Assembly: GCA_001770015.1 (NCBI GenBank)
Contig: MEQB01000021.1
Span: forward strand, 1 to 35,063
DNA: 35,063 nucleotides
Origin: Bdellovibrionales bacterium RIFOXYC1_FULL_37_79
GTDB lineage: Bacteria; Bdellovibrionota; Bacteriovoracia; Bacteriovoracales; Bacteriovoracaceae
Direction: 5' to 3'
Position numbers and translations under genes: made by a program. Within the stretch, counting starts at the first letter, position 1. Each line of letters starts with the position of its first letter. Shown here piece after piece: positions 1 to 7,291 of this stretch. The notes below the pieces were generated by a model that was given only the letters and a program-made list of their open reading frames with translations, made no database searches and had not been told where the DNA came from.

Positions 1-312
1 AACAGTGTCGGAAGCAGCTTGTATCGAGAGTTCCCTGAGCCTGATAATGATGTTTGAAACTTCATTCAATCCACCTTCTGCCGTTTGCACCAGCGAAATA
101 GCATCGCCCGCATTTCTTCTGGCCTGCCTAATTCCTCTAATCTGCGACTTTAAATTCTCACTTATTGCCAATCCCGCTGCATCATCACCCGCTTTTGTTA
201 TACGCTCACCTGAAGACAAAGCTCTCAAGTTTTGATTCATTGATCTGGTCGTATTACTAAGCGATCGTTGTGCCGCTAAGGATGGAATATTTGTATTTAT
301 TCTTAAACCCAT
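1..312 (-). CDS. Flagellin, N-terminal part (cut by window edge)
   Basis: Structural subunit of the flagellar filament. The 104 visible codons begin [18 protein letters not shown] and carry the conserved flagellin N-terminal D0/D1 helices, including [19 protein letters not shown] and the [12 protein letters not shown] segment. It is closely similar to the complete flagellin immediately upstream (533-1381), so the two are tandem paralogues read in the same direction. The start at 312 is supported by an AAAGGAG ribosome site a few bases upstream. The reading frame stays open to base 1, so the C-terminal half lies outside the window. The family assignment is certain; which paralogue this is (major or minor filament subunit) cannot be told. 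Confidence 0.96.
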   Translation of the reverse strand, partial: MGLRINTNIPSLAAQRSLSNTTRSMNQNLRALSSGERITKAGDDAAGLAISENLKSQIRGIRQARRNAGDAISLVQTAEGGLNEVSNIIIRLRELSIQAASDTV

Positions 313-314
313 AT

Positions 315-344
315 TTAATCTCCTTTACACATAATAAACCTCCT
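315..344 (-). promoter_or_regulatory. Mini-ORF with strong RBS in the flagellin leader
   Basis: On the minus strand a perfect AGGAGG (339-344) sits 6 bases before an ATG (330-332) that opens a five-codon frame, MCKGD, ending in TAA at 315-317. That stop is two bases before the flagellin ATG (310-312), and the mini-ORF contains the flagellin's own AAAGGAG ribosome site. This geometry would suit translational coupling or leader control. It may equally be chance duplication of Shine-Dalgarno-like sequence in an AT-rich leader. Confidence 0.3.
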
Positions 345-532
345 GTTTTGTTATAAAGACTTCATGTCTTACAAATTTGTTAATCGTTTTAGTAAGTAAA
401 CCAGTAACATATTTCCTAATTAACTGTGGTTAAGGTTGCAGAACAATAACCACCTAATTCTTTATCCACTTTTTACTGGCATACATCCTCCATACTCAAG
501 TTAATAAATCATAACCATTCACAGTAAACTTC

Positions 533-1381
533 TTAGGTTTCTGATGCAGACCTAATTAGTTGTAATGCATTCTTGGTGTATGAGTTCGCTTGAGAGAGTA
601 CAGATGTACCAGCTGATACTAGGATAGAATTCTTGGTCAGATCTGCGGTTGTCTTCGCAACATCAGTATCTCTCACCCTAGAATTTGCTGAAGATAAGTT
701 TTCTATACTTACAGCAATATTGTTAATAGTTGACTGTAACCTGTTTTGCATGGCCCCGAAGTCAGCCCTTATTCCAGAAACTGAAATAATCGCCTGATCA
801 ATTGATGAAAGTGAATTCTGGGCCGAAATTTTATCAGCTACACTCGCCAGATTTAACCCTAACGCAGCTGTATTTACGTCAGCACTTGAAGCGTCGAATG
901 TCAAACGGTCACTTATAGGATCATTTCTTGTTCCAATTTGAATATCAAATACAGCACCGGTTCCATTTAATAATTGCACTCTATTGAACTCAGTGGAGTT
1001 GGCAATCCGATCAATCTCGGAAGTCAGCTGTTCAAATTCAACGTTCAAGAATTTTCTTTCAGTCGATCCGATTGTATCAGAAGCAGCTTGTACTGCAAGT
1101 TCCCTAAGCCTGATTAAAATGTTGGAAACTTCCTCTAGACCGCCTTCTGCAATCTGAACTAATGAAATACCATCCTGAGCATTTCGTTCAGCTTGTCCAA
1201 GACCTCTAATCTGAGCTTTTAAATTTTCCGAAATCGCCAAACCGGCAGCATCGTCACCGGCCCTATTGATTCTTTGACCTGATGAGAGTTGTTCCAGGCT
1301 CCTGTCCATATCCAGCCGAGTCTTTCTTAAGTTCCTCTGGGCGTTTATGGAGGCCACATTTGTGTTTATCCGAAGTCCCAT
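533..1381 (-). CDS. Flagellin, complete
   Basis: Flagellar filament subunit of 282 residues, the usual length of a compact flagellin with little or no variable D2/D3 domain. The N-terminal domain has [18 protein letters not shown] and [20 protein letters not shown]. The C-terminal domain has the coiled NRLQSTINNIAVSIENLSSA segment and ends in SVLSQANSYTKNALQLIRSA, the typical C-terminal D0 helix. AAGGAGGA lies just before the ATG. Upstream are a sigma-28-like promoter (1472-1498) and a leader hairpin (1404-1427). It is followed on the same strand, after about 220 bases, by a second flagellin gene, pointing to duplication. I could not place a fliC/flaA-type symbol with confidence. Confidence 0.97.
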   Translation of the reverse strand: MGLRINTNVASINAQRNLRKTRLDMDRSLEQLSSGQRINRAGDDAAGLAISENLKAQIRGLGQAERNAQDGISLVQIAEGGLEEVSNILIRLRELAVQAASDTIGSTERKFLNVEFEQLTSEIDRIANSTEFNRVQLLNGTGAVFDIQIGTRNDPISDRLTFDASSADVNTAALGLNLASVADKISAQNSLSSIDQAIISVSGIRADFGAMQNRLQSTINNIAVSIENLSSANSRVRDTDVAKTTADLTKNSILVSAGTSVLSQANSYTKNALQLIRSASET

Positions 1382-1403
1382 AAATCCTCCTTGATAGTGG
1401 GTT

Positions 1404-1427
1404 CTGACAAACGTCCTTGTTTGTCAG
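1404..1427 (-). promoter_or_regulatory. Flagellin leader hairpin with CsrA-like loop
   Basis: A perfect 9-bp inverted repeat (CTGACAAAC / GTTTGTCAG) encloses a six-base loop that reads AAGGAC on the flagellin transcript. The loop region ACAAGGACGU matches the CsrA SELEX core ACARGGAUGU except for one base, with GGA in the loop as CsrA prefers. The hairpin ends 22 bases before the flagellin ATG. A second GGA lies in the Shine-Dalgarno AAGGAGGA. This two-site layout is known for CsrA control of flagellin (hag) in Bacillus subtilis. The binding role here is inferred. Confidence 0.5.
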
Positions 1428-1471
1428 AGAAGAACTATGATTTAAAAATCACAGGCTTCCTTCTACCAAAC

Positions 1472-1498
1472 TTTTCGCAAAATAATCAAATAACTTTA
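1472..1498 (-). promoter_or_regulatory. Sigma-28 (FliA)-like promoter of flagellin
   Basis: Read on the minus strand: TAAAGTTA, an 11-base spacer, then TGCGAAAA. The -35 element matches 7 of 8 positions of TAAAGTTT. The spacing is exactly the sigma-28 value. The -10 keeps the central CGA and matches 5 of 8 of GCCGATAA. It lies about 90 bases before the flagellin start, so the leader would include the CsrA-like hairpin. Confidence 0.55.
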
Positions 1499-1587
1499 GA
1501 AAAATTGTTAAATGTTTAGACAGGAAATTTTTGAAAACTAAAACAGTCTAACCGTTTGGATTTAATAATAAATCTAGCTAAAATGAT

Positions 1588-1604
1588 CAGGAAATAATTT
1601 CCTG
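1588..1604. promoter_or_regulatory. 17-bp perfect palindrome, candidate operator
   Basis: CAGGAAAT-A-ATTTCCTG is a perfect inverted repeat in the divergent region between the flagellin and the GNAT gene. A third half-site, CAGGAAAT, occurs at 1521-1528, between the palindrome and the flagellin -35. It has neither a GC-rich stem nor a T-run, so a DNA-binding site is more likely than a terminator. The binding protein is unknown. Confidence 0.4.
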
Positions 1605-1676
1605 TTTTGATCTACTGAATAAATATATTCACAGAATTTGTATATTTTTTAACAGCAAAGTGTAAAAATAGCTAAC

Positions 1677-2729
1677 ATGAACATTTCAGATCATTTTATC
1701 ATTTCGAACCTTAAAAAAAATCCAGAAGTCAGATTGAAAGTCATTCATCTCATTGAGGAATCATTTAATTATACCAATAGAAATCAATTTAAAATTGATT
1801 TCTATCCCCTAATTGCCCCATCCAATGCCATCAATAACCACATTCTCATTGAGAAATCCTCCGGGGATGTTGTGGCTCATATAGGGGTTTTGCCCCGTTT
1901 TTTAAAAAATAAGGACATGCTGATACCGATTATTCTGATGGGAGCCATGGTGGTGCAAAAAAATAAAAGAGGGCAAGGTCTCTTTCGCTTATTTCTGGAA
2001 AGTATCATCAAAAGCTATGAGCCAAACTGCGCCCTGATGCTTCTTTGGAGCAATCTAACCGGTCTCTACAATAAGTTTAATTTTTATGAAGCAGGCATTA
2101 TTTATCAAACCGGAAACAATGATTTTGATCACCAACTGCTTAGTAAAATTTATGACCGGACATCTTTTTCAAAATTGAATGATGCTCAATTTAACTCCAT
2201 TAAAAAACTTTATGATCAAATGAGTGATCATGACCTTTCCCTCATACATAGATCTGACAACGATTGGGAAAGTATAAAAAAAATCACCAGCACCGACCTA
2301 TACTTACTCACGGAAGACGATATTATCAACGGGTACTTTTGTGTCCATAAAGGCCACGATCTAGAAAATATCATTCATGAAATTGTTTTTATCAGCGAAA
2401 ACAAGGAGAGTTTGATTGAGACACTTCGAAGCTATAAGCTCTGGCTGACCCCCAATTTATCCAAACCCTCCAAAGAAGCGACTCCTTTTTACACCGCATT
2501 TTTTCGACCCGGAAATCAAAACAGATTTAATGATTTTTTAAACAATTGGTCCAACCATGAAATTGAAGTTGTTCAGATCATGGATAACTTGATTTCCTAC
2601 AAACATTTAAATGAGCCACTCATGGATACCACCGATTTATTTTTAAAAAAAATTTTTGGACCTGATCCTTTTTTCAAAGGCTATCCATACGGTCCTTTGA
2701 TTTATATTTCGGGACTCGATAGTATTTAG
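1677..2729 (+). CDS. GNAT-like N-acetyltransferase
   Basis: A 350-residue cytosolic protein. The N-terminal half looks like a GCN5-related acetyltransferase: a strand with GDVVAHIGVLPRF, then MGAMVVQKNKRGQGLFRLFL at about residues 88-107. In that stretch RGQG (98-101) is the acetyl-CoA-binding Q/RxxGxG/A motif, slightly shortened. The C-terminal 200 residues are not recognised and could hold a second degenerate GNAT fold. The substrate cannot be told. No good ribosome site precedes the ATG. The last 54 bases are duplicated exactly at 6059-6112, although this copy of the gene is itself complete. Confidence 0.7.
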   Translation: MNISDHFIISNLKKNPEVRLKVIHLIEESFNYTNRNQFKIDFYPLIAPSNAINNHILIEKSSGDVVAHIGVLPRFLKNKDMLIPIILMGAMVVQKNKRGQGLFRLFLESIIKSYEPNCALMLLWSNLTGLYNKFNFYEAGIIYQTGNNDFDHQLLSKIYDRTSFSKLNDAQFNSIKKLYDQMSDHDLSLIHRSDNDWESIKKITSTDLYLLTEDDIINGYFCVHKGHDLENIIHEIVFISENKESLIETLRSYKLWLTPNLSKPSKEATPFYTAFFRPGNQNRFNDFLNNWSNHEIEVVQIMDNLISYKHLNEPLMDTTDLFLKKIFGPDPFFKGYPYGPLIYISGLDSI

Positions 2730-2746
2730 AACATCGGATCACCACC
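2676..2746. repeat. 71-bp direct repeat, left copy
   Basis: Identical base for base to 6059-6129. It spans the last 54 bases of the GNAT gene, including its TAG, plus 17 bases downstream. Flanking bases diverge at once on both sides. The two copies bound a 3.3-kb segment carrying a single gene. Confidence 0.97.
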
Positions 2747-2784
2747 AATTCTACTCTAATCAAAAAAGTTTGGCATTCCCGACA

Positions 2785-2800
2785 TGGTATTACTTTTGCA
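2785..2800 (+). promoter_or_regulatory. Sigma-54-like promoter
   Basis: TGGTATTACTTTTGCA has the GG and GC dinucleotides separated by exactly 10 bases and fits the sigma-54 consensus TGGYAYRN4TTGCW except at the R position. It would start transcription near 2812, about 95 bases before the glycine-rich protein start. No activator-binding site was identified. Confidence 0.4.
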
Positions 2801-2906
2801 GCTCTTAATCTACATAACACCACTAACTAGATTTTACACGGATTTGGTCGAAATGAATTGAAGTAATTCCTTGCACATGTCAAAAATTTCGACAAAAGGA
2901 AATCAA

Positions 2907-5900
2907 ATGAAAAAAAGTTTTTTAATAACTACCATAATCTCTATCCTACTCATTTACAACTGCCATAGTTATACCATTGATGTCTCGGGTAATGATGGCA
3001 ATCATGGAAGTCACGGTGACAGTTATAACACCAGCTCAAGAAGCCGCTGGGGAACTTTCAGTGATAATGGAAATAACGGAAAACATGGTGGAAATGCCGG
3101 TTATGCTACTGAAGGAGAAAATGCCGGAAATATCTATGCCAATATTGAAAGTATAAACGAAAAACAATACCGACTTTGGGGTACCAAAGTATTTCCAAAC
3201 AAAAAAAAGGAATCATTTGATATTATCTTGGAAAAAAACTCTCCAGTAAAAATTAAACTTCTCGCTAATGGTGGTCGAGGTGGAGATGGAGGAAATGGTG
3301 GAGATGGAGAGGGTGGACAAGATGGCGCTGATGGTTCCGACGCTAATGAGTTTAGCTCAGGTGACAACGGCGGAGATGGCGGAGATGGCGGAAATGGCGG
3401 AAATGCCACTCCGGGAAAAGATGGAGGAGATGCTGGTATAATTGAAATTAATATTAATGAAAGAGATGCTCACCTATTAATGAATATCGACTACGAAAAT
3501 AAACCAGGAAACGGTGGCAATAAAAGTCGCAATGGTAGCGGTGGAGACGGCGGGAAACGGGGAGATGGGGGAAATAGTTATTCATGGACAACAGAGAGTT
3601 GCTATGGTTCTGGCGAAGAAAAAGTATGTAACAGATCCTCTCACTATAATTCAGGAGGATCTGACGGAAGATCTGGCAGCTCTGGGAGTGACGGGACCGG
3701 AGATACTTCTGCCGGTAGCTTTGGACGGGAGGGAAACTTTTCGATTTTGGCAACAACTGAAAGTGGAATTAAAACATATAACGAAAAATATGATTTAAAA
3801 GTTCAAGATTATTATTTAGAAACAGACGATAGTGATGGAATTATCGAACCTGGAGAAAAAGTTTATTTAAAAAACCTTAAAATTAAAAACCCAACATCCA
3901 TGCCTTCACCAAAAGAAAAAAACCTTGATATTACCTTACAAAACACATGGTATTTAACCAGAAACACTGAAAAAGTCATTAGCCATAACTCAATAAGTGC
4001 ATGGAACAGTGATATTATCCAAACACCTATTGAATTTACCATTCAAAATAGTGCCAGAGATACAACCAATGAAAATCTCCGATTTGAGGGAAAAATTCAT
4101 TTGGATAATAAATTGGAAGAAGTGGAAAAAGGCTTTTCTGGGTTTCATGGATATGACACATTCATCATTCAAAACCCCATTCAAATAACTCCTTTATTTA
4201 AAAGCAAATCCCTTCTCCCCGGAGAAATCATGAATGTGGCATGGGAAATTAAAAATATTTCAAAAAAAAGTTACGGAAAAGATGGTGAAATTAACCGCGC
4301 TATAGAGCTTGGAATTGAATTAATAGAGGGAGATATCAAACATTCTCAAGTAATATTTAAAGACGAAAAAGATAATATTCAAAACATTACAAGTGTATAT
4401 ACTAAAGCAGTAAAAAAACTTCGACCTGGCGAAAAAGTGATTATCCGAGGCACTTTACAAGTTACTTCAGATTCAACTCCTTACAGCGGAGCTAATATCA
4501 GATCACAGTTGCAACTTGGAAAGCTCAATCAACGCAATGAAACGATGGATATTAAAAATGATAAATTTATTATTCGTGTAGCCACCGATTATAATCCTGA
4601 AAATCACGGAGATTTACTTTTAGTTGTAAATCACAACACTACCAAAGAAATAGTACAATCCTGGCAAAAACTTGGAAAAAAGCTTGGAATGAATATTGAT
4701 ATTTGGGATATTAGCAACAAAGGTTTTTTAAAGCTCAGCCAAGATGTTAAAAAAAATACTAAACTTGCTCAAAATATTAAATTAAAAACTGTAATCATAT
4801 TGAATGACGAGGATATTCTGGACGGGAAGAAAGAAAAAATGATAAATCGCTATAATTTTGACAAAGTTGAATTTATTAATGCCGCATTAGAATATGGTAT
4901 CAACCTTTATCTTTTAAACGAAAATAACCAACCATTAATCATTACAAGTAAAAATACAAAGCAAAACGATAAAAAATCTTTTGATAGCATAGGTGATTTT
5001 AAAAATTTCCTAGAAGAGATGGAAAAACAACAAGAAAACAGTGGTCTTAGAGGAATAAATTATACTAATTGCAACTGTCAAATTAACATAACTGAAGTTC
5101 ATTTCTTTGATTCGGATTATTATGCCCTTGAAAATGCTTTGACAGAATTACAAGAATATTTAGATAAGAAATTTCCTGAACAACAATATCAAATTTCATT
5201 AAGCAGAAACCACAACAGCCAAAATTTAAAGCTTGGCTTTAAAAAAACACTCCATGGCACAATCATTGTTAAAAGAGATACGGATATTAGTGATCCTTTA
5301 ATAACCCAAAACTATAAAAATCTTAAAGAAAAAGAAACAGGTGTAATCACACCCGAAAACATTTTTGGCTTATTATTAAGTCTTCCATTTGATCAAAAAA
5401 TCTCCATGCTAGATAAATTGCTTTTTTATGGAAAATTGACTGAACATGAAACAATTCGTGAACTTATTCGAGCTATACAAGTTGATCTTGCTACAGAGCA
5501 AGCTGCCTTAAGAAAAAATAGAATTTCTCCCACACACACCCCTAAAGGAATGGGGAGACGCCTACGAAAACTACACTTTTTGTCACAATATAAATTTAAA
5601 AATGCAATCTCTGTAACCAGTGATAAAGGAAAATATATAGCAGAACTGGTTGCTGGCCACATGGCCATAGTAGAAGCCGGTCTTAAATGGACAGATAATT
5701 ATTTACCATTTTGGCCAACTTCGGATAATCTTTCCGATGCTGCATCAAAAGAACTAATGAATAAATTTATTGATAATGTCTTTAAAGGAAAAAAAGTTAT
5801 CGATGACAATGGAGAATTACATAAGCAATCAATATTTAAAAATTGGCAAGCCGACTCGGTTTTTAATAATTTAGTTGAAGATAAAATATCTATTTACAAG

Positions 5901-6014
5901 GAAGCGATCGAAACTTTGAAAGCTGAGCATAATAAAACTGAACGAAATGCTGACGTTTACAAATTTAGAAATATTTTTCTTAAAGAACAAAAAGCATACT
6001 TCGAGCAACACTAG
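2907..6014 (+). CDS. Large secreted glycine-rich repeat protein
   Basis: A protein of 1035 residues from the ATG at 2907, chosen because AAAAGGA lies 6 bases upstream and the frame then opens with a signal peptide (MKKSFLITTIISILLIYNCHS). An in-frame ATG 36 bases earlier lacks this support. After the signal come about 270 residues rich in GGDGG, GGNGG and DGADGS repeats, interrupted by a non-repetitive block with a Cys pair. Next are probable beta-sandwich modules (DGIIEPGEKVYLKNLKIKNP and LLPGEIMNVAWEIKN resemble CARDB/Ig-like strands). A mixed alpha/beta region follows (GDLLLVVNHNTTKEIV), then a charged helical C-terminus. There is no C-terminal anchor. It is likely periplasmic or extracellular; adhesion or matrix formation is a guess. 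It lies alone between direct repeats. Confidence 0.8.
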   Translation: MKKSFLITTIISILLIYNCHSYTIDVSGNDGNHGSHGDSYNTSSRSRWGTFSDNGNNGKHGGNAGYATEGENAGNIYANIESINEKQYRLWGTKVFPNKKKESFDIILEKNSPVKIKLLANGGRGGDGGNGGDGEGGQDGADGSDANEFSSGDNGGDGGDGGNGGNATPGKDGGDAGIIEININERDAHLLMNIDYENKPGNGGNKSRNGSGGDGGKRGDGGNSYSWTTESCYGSGEEKVCNRSSHYNSGGSDGRSGSSGSDGTGDTSAGSFGREGNFSILATTESGIKTYNEKYDLKVQDYYLETDDSDGIIEPGEKVYLKNLKIKNPTSMPSPKEKNLDITLQNTWYLTRNTEKVISHNSISAWNSDIIQTPIEFTIQNSARDTTNENLRFEGKIHLDNKLEEVEKGFSGFHGYDTFIIQNPIQITPLFKSKSLLPGEIMNVAWEIKNISKKSYGKDGEINRAIELGIELIEGDIKHSQVIFKDEKDNIQNITSVYTKAVKKLRPGEKVIIRGTLQVTSDSTPYSGANIRSQLQLGKLNQRNETMDIKNDKFIIRVATDYNPENHGDLLLVVNHNTTKEIVQSWQKLGKKLGMNIDIWDISNKGFLKLSQDVKKNTKLAQNIKLKTVIILNDEDILDGKKEKMINRYNFDKVEFINAALEYGINLYLLNENNQPLIITSKNTKQNDKKSFDSIGDFKNFLEEMEKQQENSGLRGINYTNCNCQINITEVHFFDSDYYALENALTELQEYLDKKFPEQQYQISLSRNHNSQNLKLGFKKTLHGTIIVKRDTDISDPLITQNYKNLKEKETGVITPENIFGLLLSLPFDQKISMLDKLLFYGKLTEHETIRELIRAIQVDLATEQAALRKNRISPTHTPKGMGRRLRKLHFLSQYKFKNAISVTSDKGKYIAELVAGHMAIVEAGLKWTDNYLPFWPTSDNLSDAASKELMNKFIDNVFKGKKVIDDNGELHKQSIFKNWQADSVFNNLVEDKISIYKEAIETLKAEHNKTERNADVYKFRNIFLKEQKAYFEQH

Positions 6015-6058
6015 GATTTTAAATCTACTTACTGACATTGTGAACCATCAACAATGGA

Positions 6059-6129
6059 AAAGGCTATCCATACGGTCCTTTGATTTATATTTCGGGACTC
6101 GATAGTATTTAGAACATCGGATCACCACC
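6059..6129. repeat. 71-bp direct repeat, right copy
   Basis: Exact copy of 2676-2746. Here it carries a detached copy of the GNAT gene 3' end. Its last 8 bases supply the final Trp codon and TGA of the App1-like gene on the opposite strand. The perfect identity suggests a recent event or gene conversion. Confidence 0.97.
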
Positions 6130-7003
6130 GACTAACTCCGGAACAAACATCCTCTATCTCTTTAAAATAAACTTCCAGATCACTAATCAAGCTTTTATCC
6201 TGTACCAGTGGCATTTTGTAATCATCAATAAACTCTTGGCATTTTACCCAAGCAGGCAGGACTTTTTGATAGTCATCATACAACATATTCATAACCAAAT
6301 TATTAACCATGATTACATCTTGTTTTGATACCCACCCCTTTGAATAAAAATCCAAGGCCAGATCAACCGCCGTCAGATAGGGAATCTGATTACCAACTTT
6401 TTTTAGACCGATTTCTTTATCGTCTCCCTCTGTGGCATACACCATATGAATGTAAACATGAAATTTAATTTTAGTGTGAGAAAACTTTTTTACAATCTCA
6501 TCATAGACTTCAATATCCTTTTCACCATTATCACCAATCAAAAGAACCTCAATTTTCTTTTTTGGATCTAATTGATTTAATATATGCTCGATTTGTGTAA
6601 TTTTAAAATCCCTGGTTGAAATTTTCAAATTGGGTCTATGATAAAACTCTCCCTTTGGAAATTGAGTGTTTTCAACAAACAAACTGCCAGCATATTTCAC
6701 GACAGAGGGAGCCCCAGACACATAATAGACTTTAATATTTTGAAAGGTAGTTTTATAAATAATGTCATGACATATCGAAAGTCTCTGATCTTTTGAAATA
6801 TTATTACAAACCAGCATTTTATAAAGAACATTAAGACCAACAAAATCATTATTGATAAAAGGACCGCCAGTGAAATGATTCAAAACATGTGTTCGTTTAA
6901 TGGTATCGTCCACGTCCGATATAAGAATGATTTTTTTATCCTCGGCCTGAAGGGTAATCGTTGTAACAATTAGAAACAAAACAACGCCCAGTAACTTTGT
7001 CAT
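6122..7003 (-). CDS. Secreted App1-like phosphatase (DUF2183, HAD fold)
   Basis: A 293-residue exported protein. The signal peptide MTKLLGVVLFLIVTTITLQA probably ends at A20. The mature part begins with ISDVDDTIKRTHVLN; D30 and D32 form the HAD-type DxDxT nucleophile motif. Later come YYVSGAPS (motif II Ser/Thr region) and LLIGDNGEKDIEVY (motif IV acidic pair). This order matches the catalytic domain of yeast App1, a phosphatidate phosphatase, and the bacterial DUF2183 family. Lipid phosphatase activity in the periplasm is inferred; the substrate is unknown. GGGAG precedes the ATG. The stop codon falls inside the right copy of the 71-bp repeat. Confidence 0.85.
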   Translation of the reverse strand: MTKLLGVVLFLIVTTITLQAEDKKIILISDVDDTIKRTHVLNHFTGGPFINNDFVGLNVLYKMLVCNNISKDQRLSICHDIIYKTTFQNIKVYYVSGAPSVVKYAGSLFVENTQFPKGEFYHRPNLKISTRDFKITQIEHILNQLDPKKKIEVLLIGDNGEKDIEVYDEIVKKFSHTKIKFHVYIHMVYATEGDDKEIGLKKVGNQIPYLTAVDLALDFYSKGWVSKQDVIMVNNLVMNMLYDDYQKVLPAWVKCQEFIDDYKMPLVQDKSLISDLEVYFKEIEDVCSGVSRW

Positions 7004-7111
7004 AAATTTACTCCCGATCTTTTTAACTATGGTTGAGATTAACTCAATAGAGCAATTGACGCAATAAGCTGTGGGATTTTTACATTAATCACATCTCCTG
7101 TTCCCTGTTAA

Positions 7112-7234
7112 CTAAATTTTTTCAATTATAATTTTACTACCACATTTGGCGCAACAATTATCATTCAACCCGGCAACATTGGTTTTCAAACCAAAACTTC
7201 CCATCGTATTAAATTTAGAAGCTTTTACTTTCAT
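7112..7234 (-). CDS. Possible 40-residue CxxC mini-protein
   Basis: A short ATG-to-TAG frame beginning MKVKASKFNTMGSFGLKT and ending DNCCAKCGSKIIIEKI. The CCAKCGSK stretch looks like half of a zinc ribbon. It lies in the 288-base gap between the App1-like gene and the AAA ATPase, divergent from the latter. No convincing ribosome site is visible. It is either a real small protein or a chance frame; the protein-like composition and CxxCG motif make it worth listing. Confidence 0.35.
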   Translation of the reverse strand: MKVKASKFNTMGSFGLKTNVAGLNDNCCAKCGSKIIIEKI

Positions 7235-7257
7235 ATTTTTACCAGATCAAGTTAAAT

Positions 7258-7291
7258 TTGACTTTCATTTTATCCATGATAGAATGAAAGT
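7258..7291 (+). promoter_or_regulatory. Sigma-70 promoter overlapped by inverted repeat
   Basis: TTGACT (7258-7263), a 16-base spacer and TAGAAT (7280-7285) each match 5 of 6 consensus bases. Transcription should begin about 7 bases after the -10, at the ATG (7292). A perfect inverted repeat ACTTTCATT (7261-7269) / AATGAAAGT (7283-7291) covers both promoter elements with half-sites 22 bp apart. A third ACTTTCAT lies at 7227-7234. This suits an operator, possibly autoregulatory. Confidence 0.55.

Larger units (their letters stand above)
2747..6058 (+). mobile_element. Putative inserted segment between 71-bp direct repeats
   Basis: Removing one repeat copy plus this segment would leave the GNAT gene and the App1-like gene intact and convergent, with their stop codons about 9 bases apart. 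That is the expected pre-insertion arrangement. The segment holds only the glycine-rich protein gene and its promoter region. No integrase, transposase or terminal inverted repeat is visible, so the mechanism is unknown. A 71-bp duplication is too long for an ordinary transposon target duplication and recalls att-site duplication or a recombinational insertion. Confidence 0.5.

Noticed and set aside
5-235. Plus-strand open frame at the window start
   Set aside because: It is antisense to the highly conserved flagellin N-terminus on the minus strand and has no ribosome site or recognisable protein features.
356-370. Small AAGAC/GTCTT hairpin and, nearby, GTGGTTA/TAACCAC (426-453)
   Set aside because: Short stems with no T-run on the flagellin strand. 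The first is too weak to call; the second has a 14-base loop and no clear role.
3134-3409. Minus-strand proline-rich open frame
   Set aside because: It is the mirror of the GGxGG repeats of the secreted protein: Gly codons read backwards give Pro/Ser. No independent support.
3514-3798. Alternative plus-strand frame within the glycine-rich gene
   Set aside because: It is a shadow frame made by the repetitive Gly codons; the main frame continues uninterrupted with a clear signal peptide and domain order.
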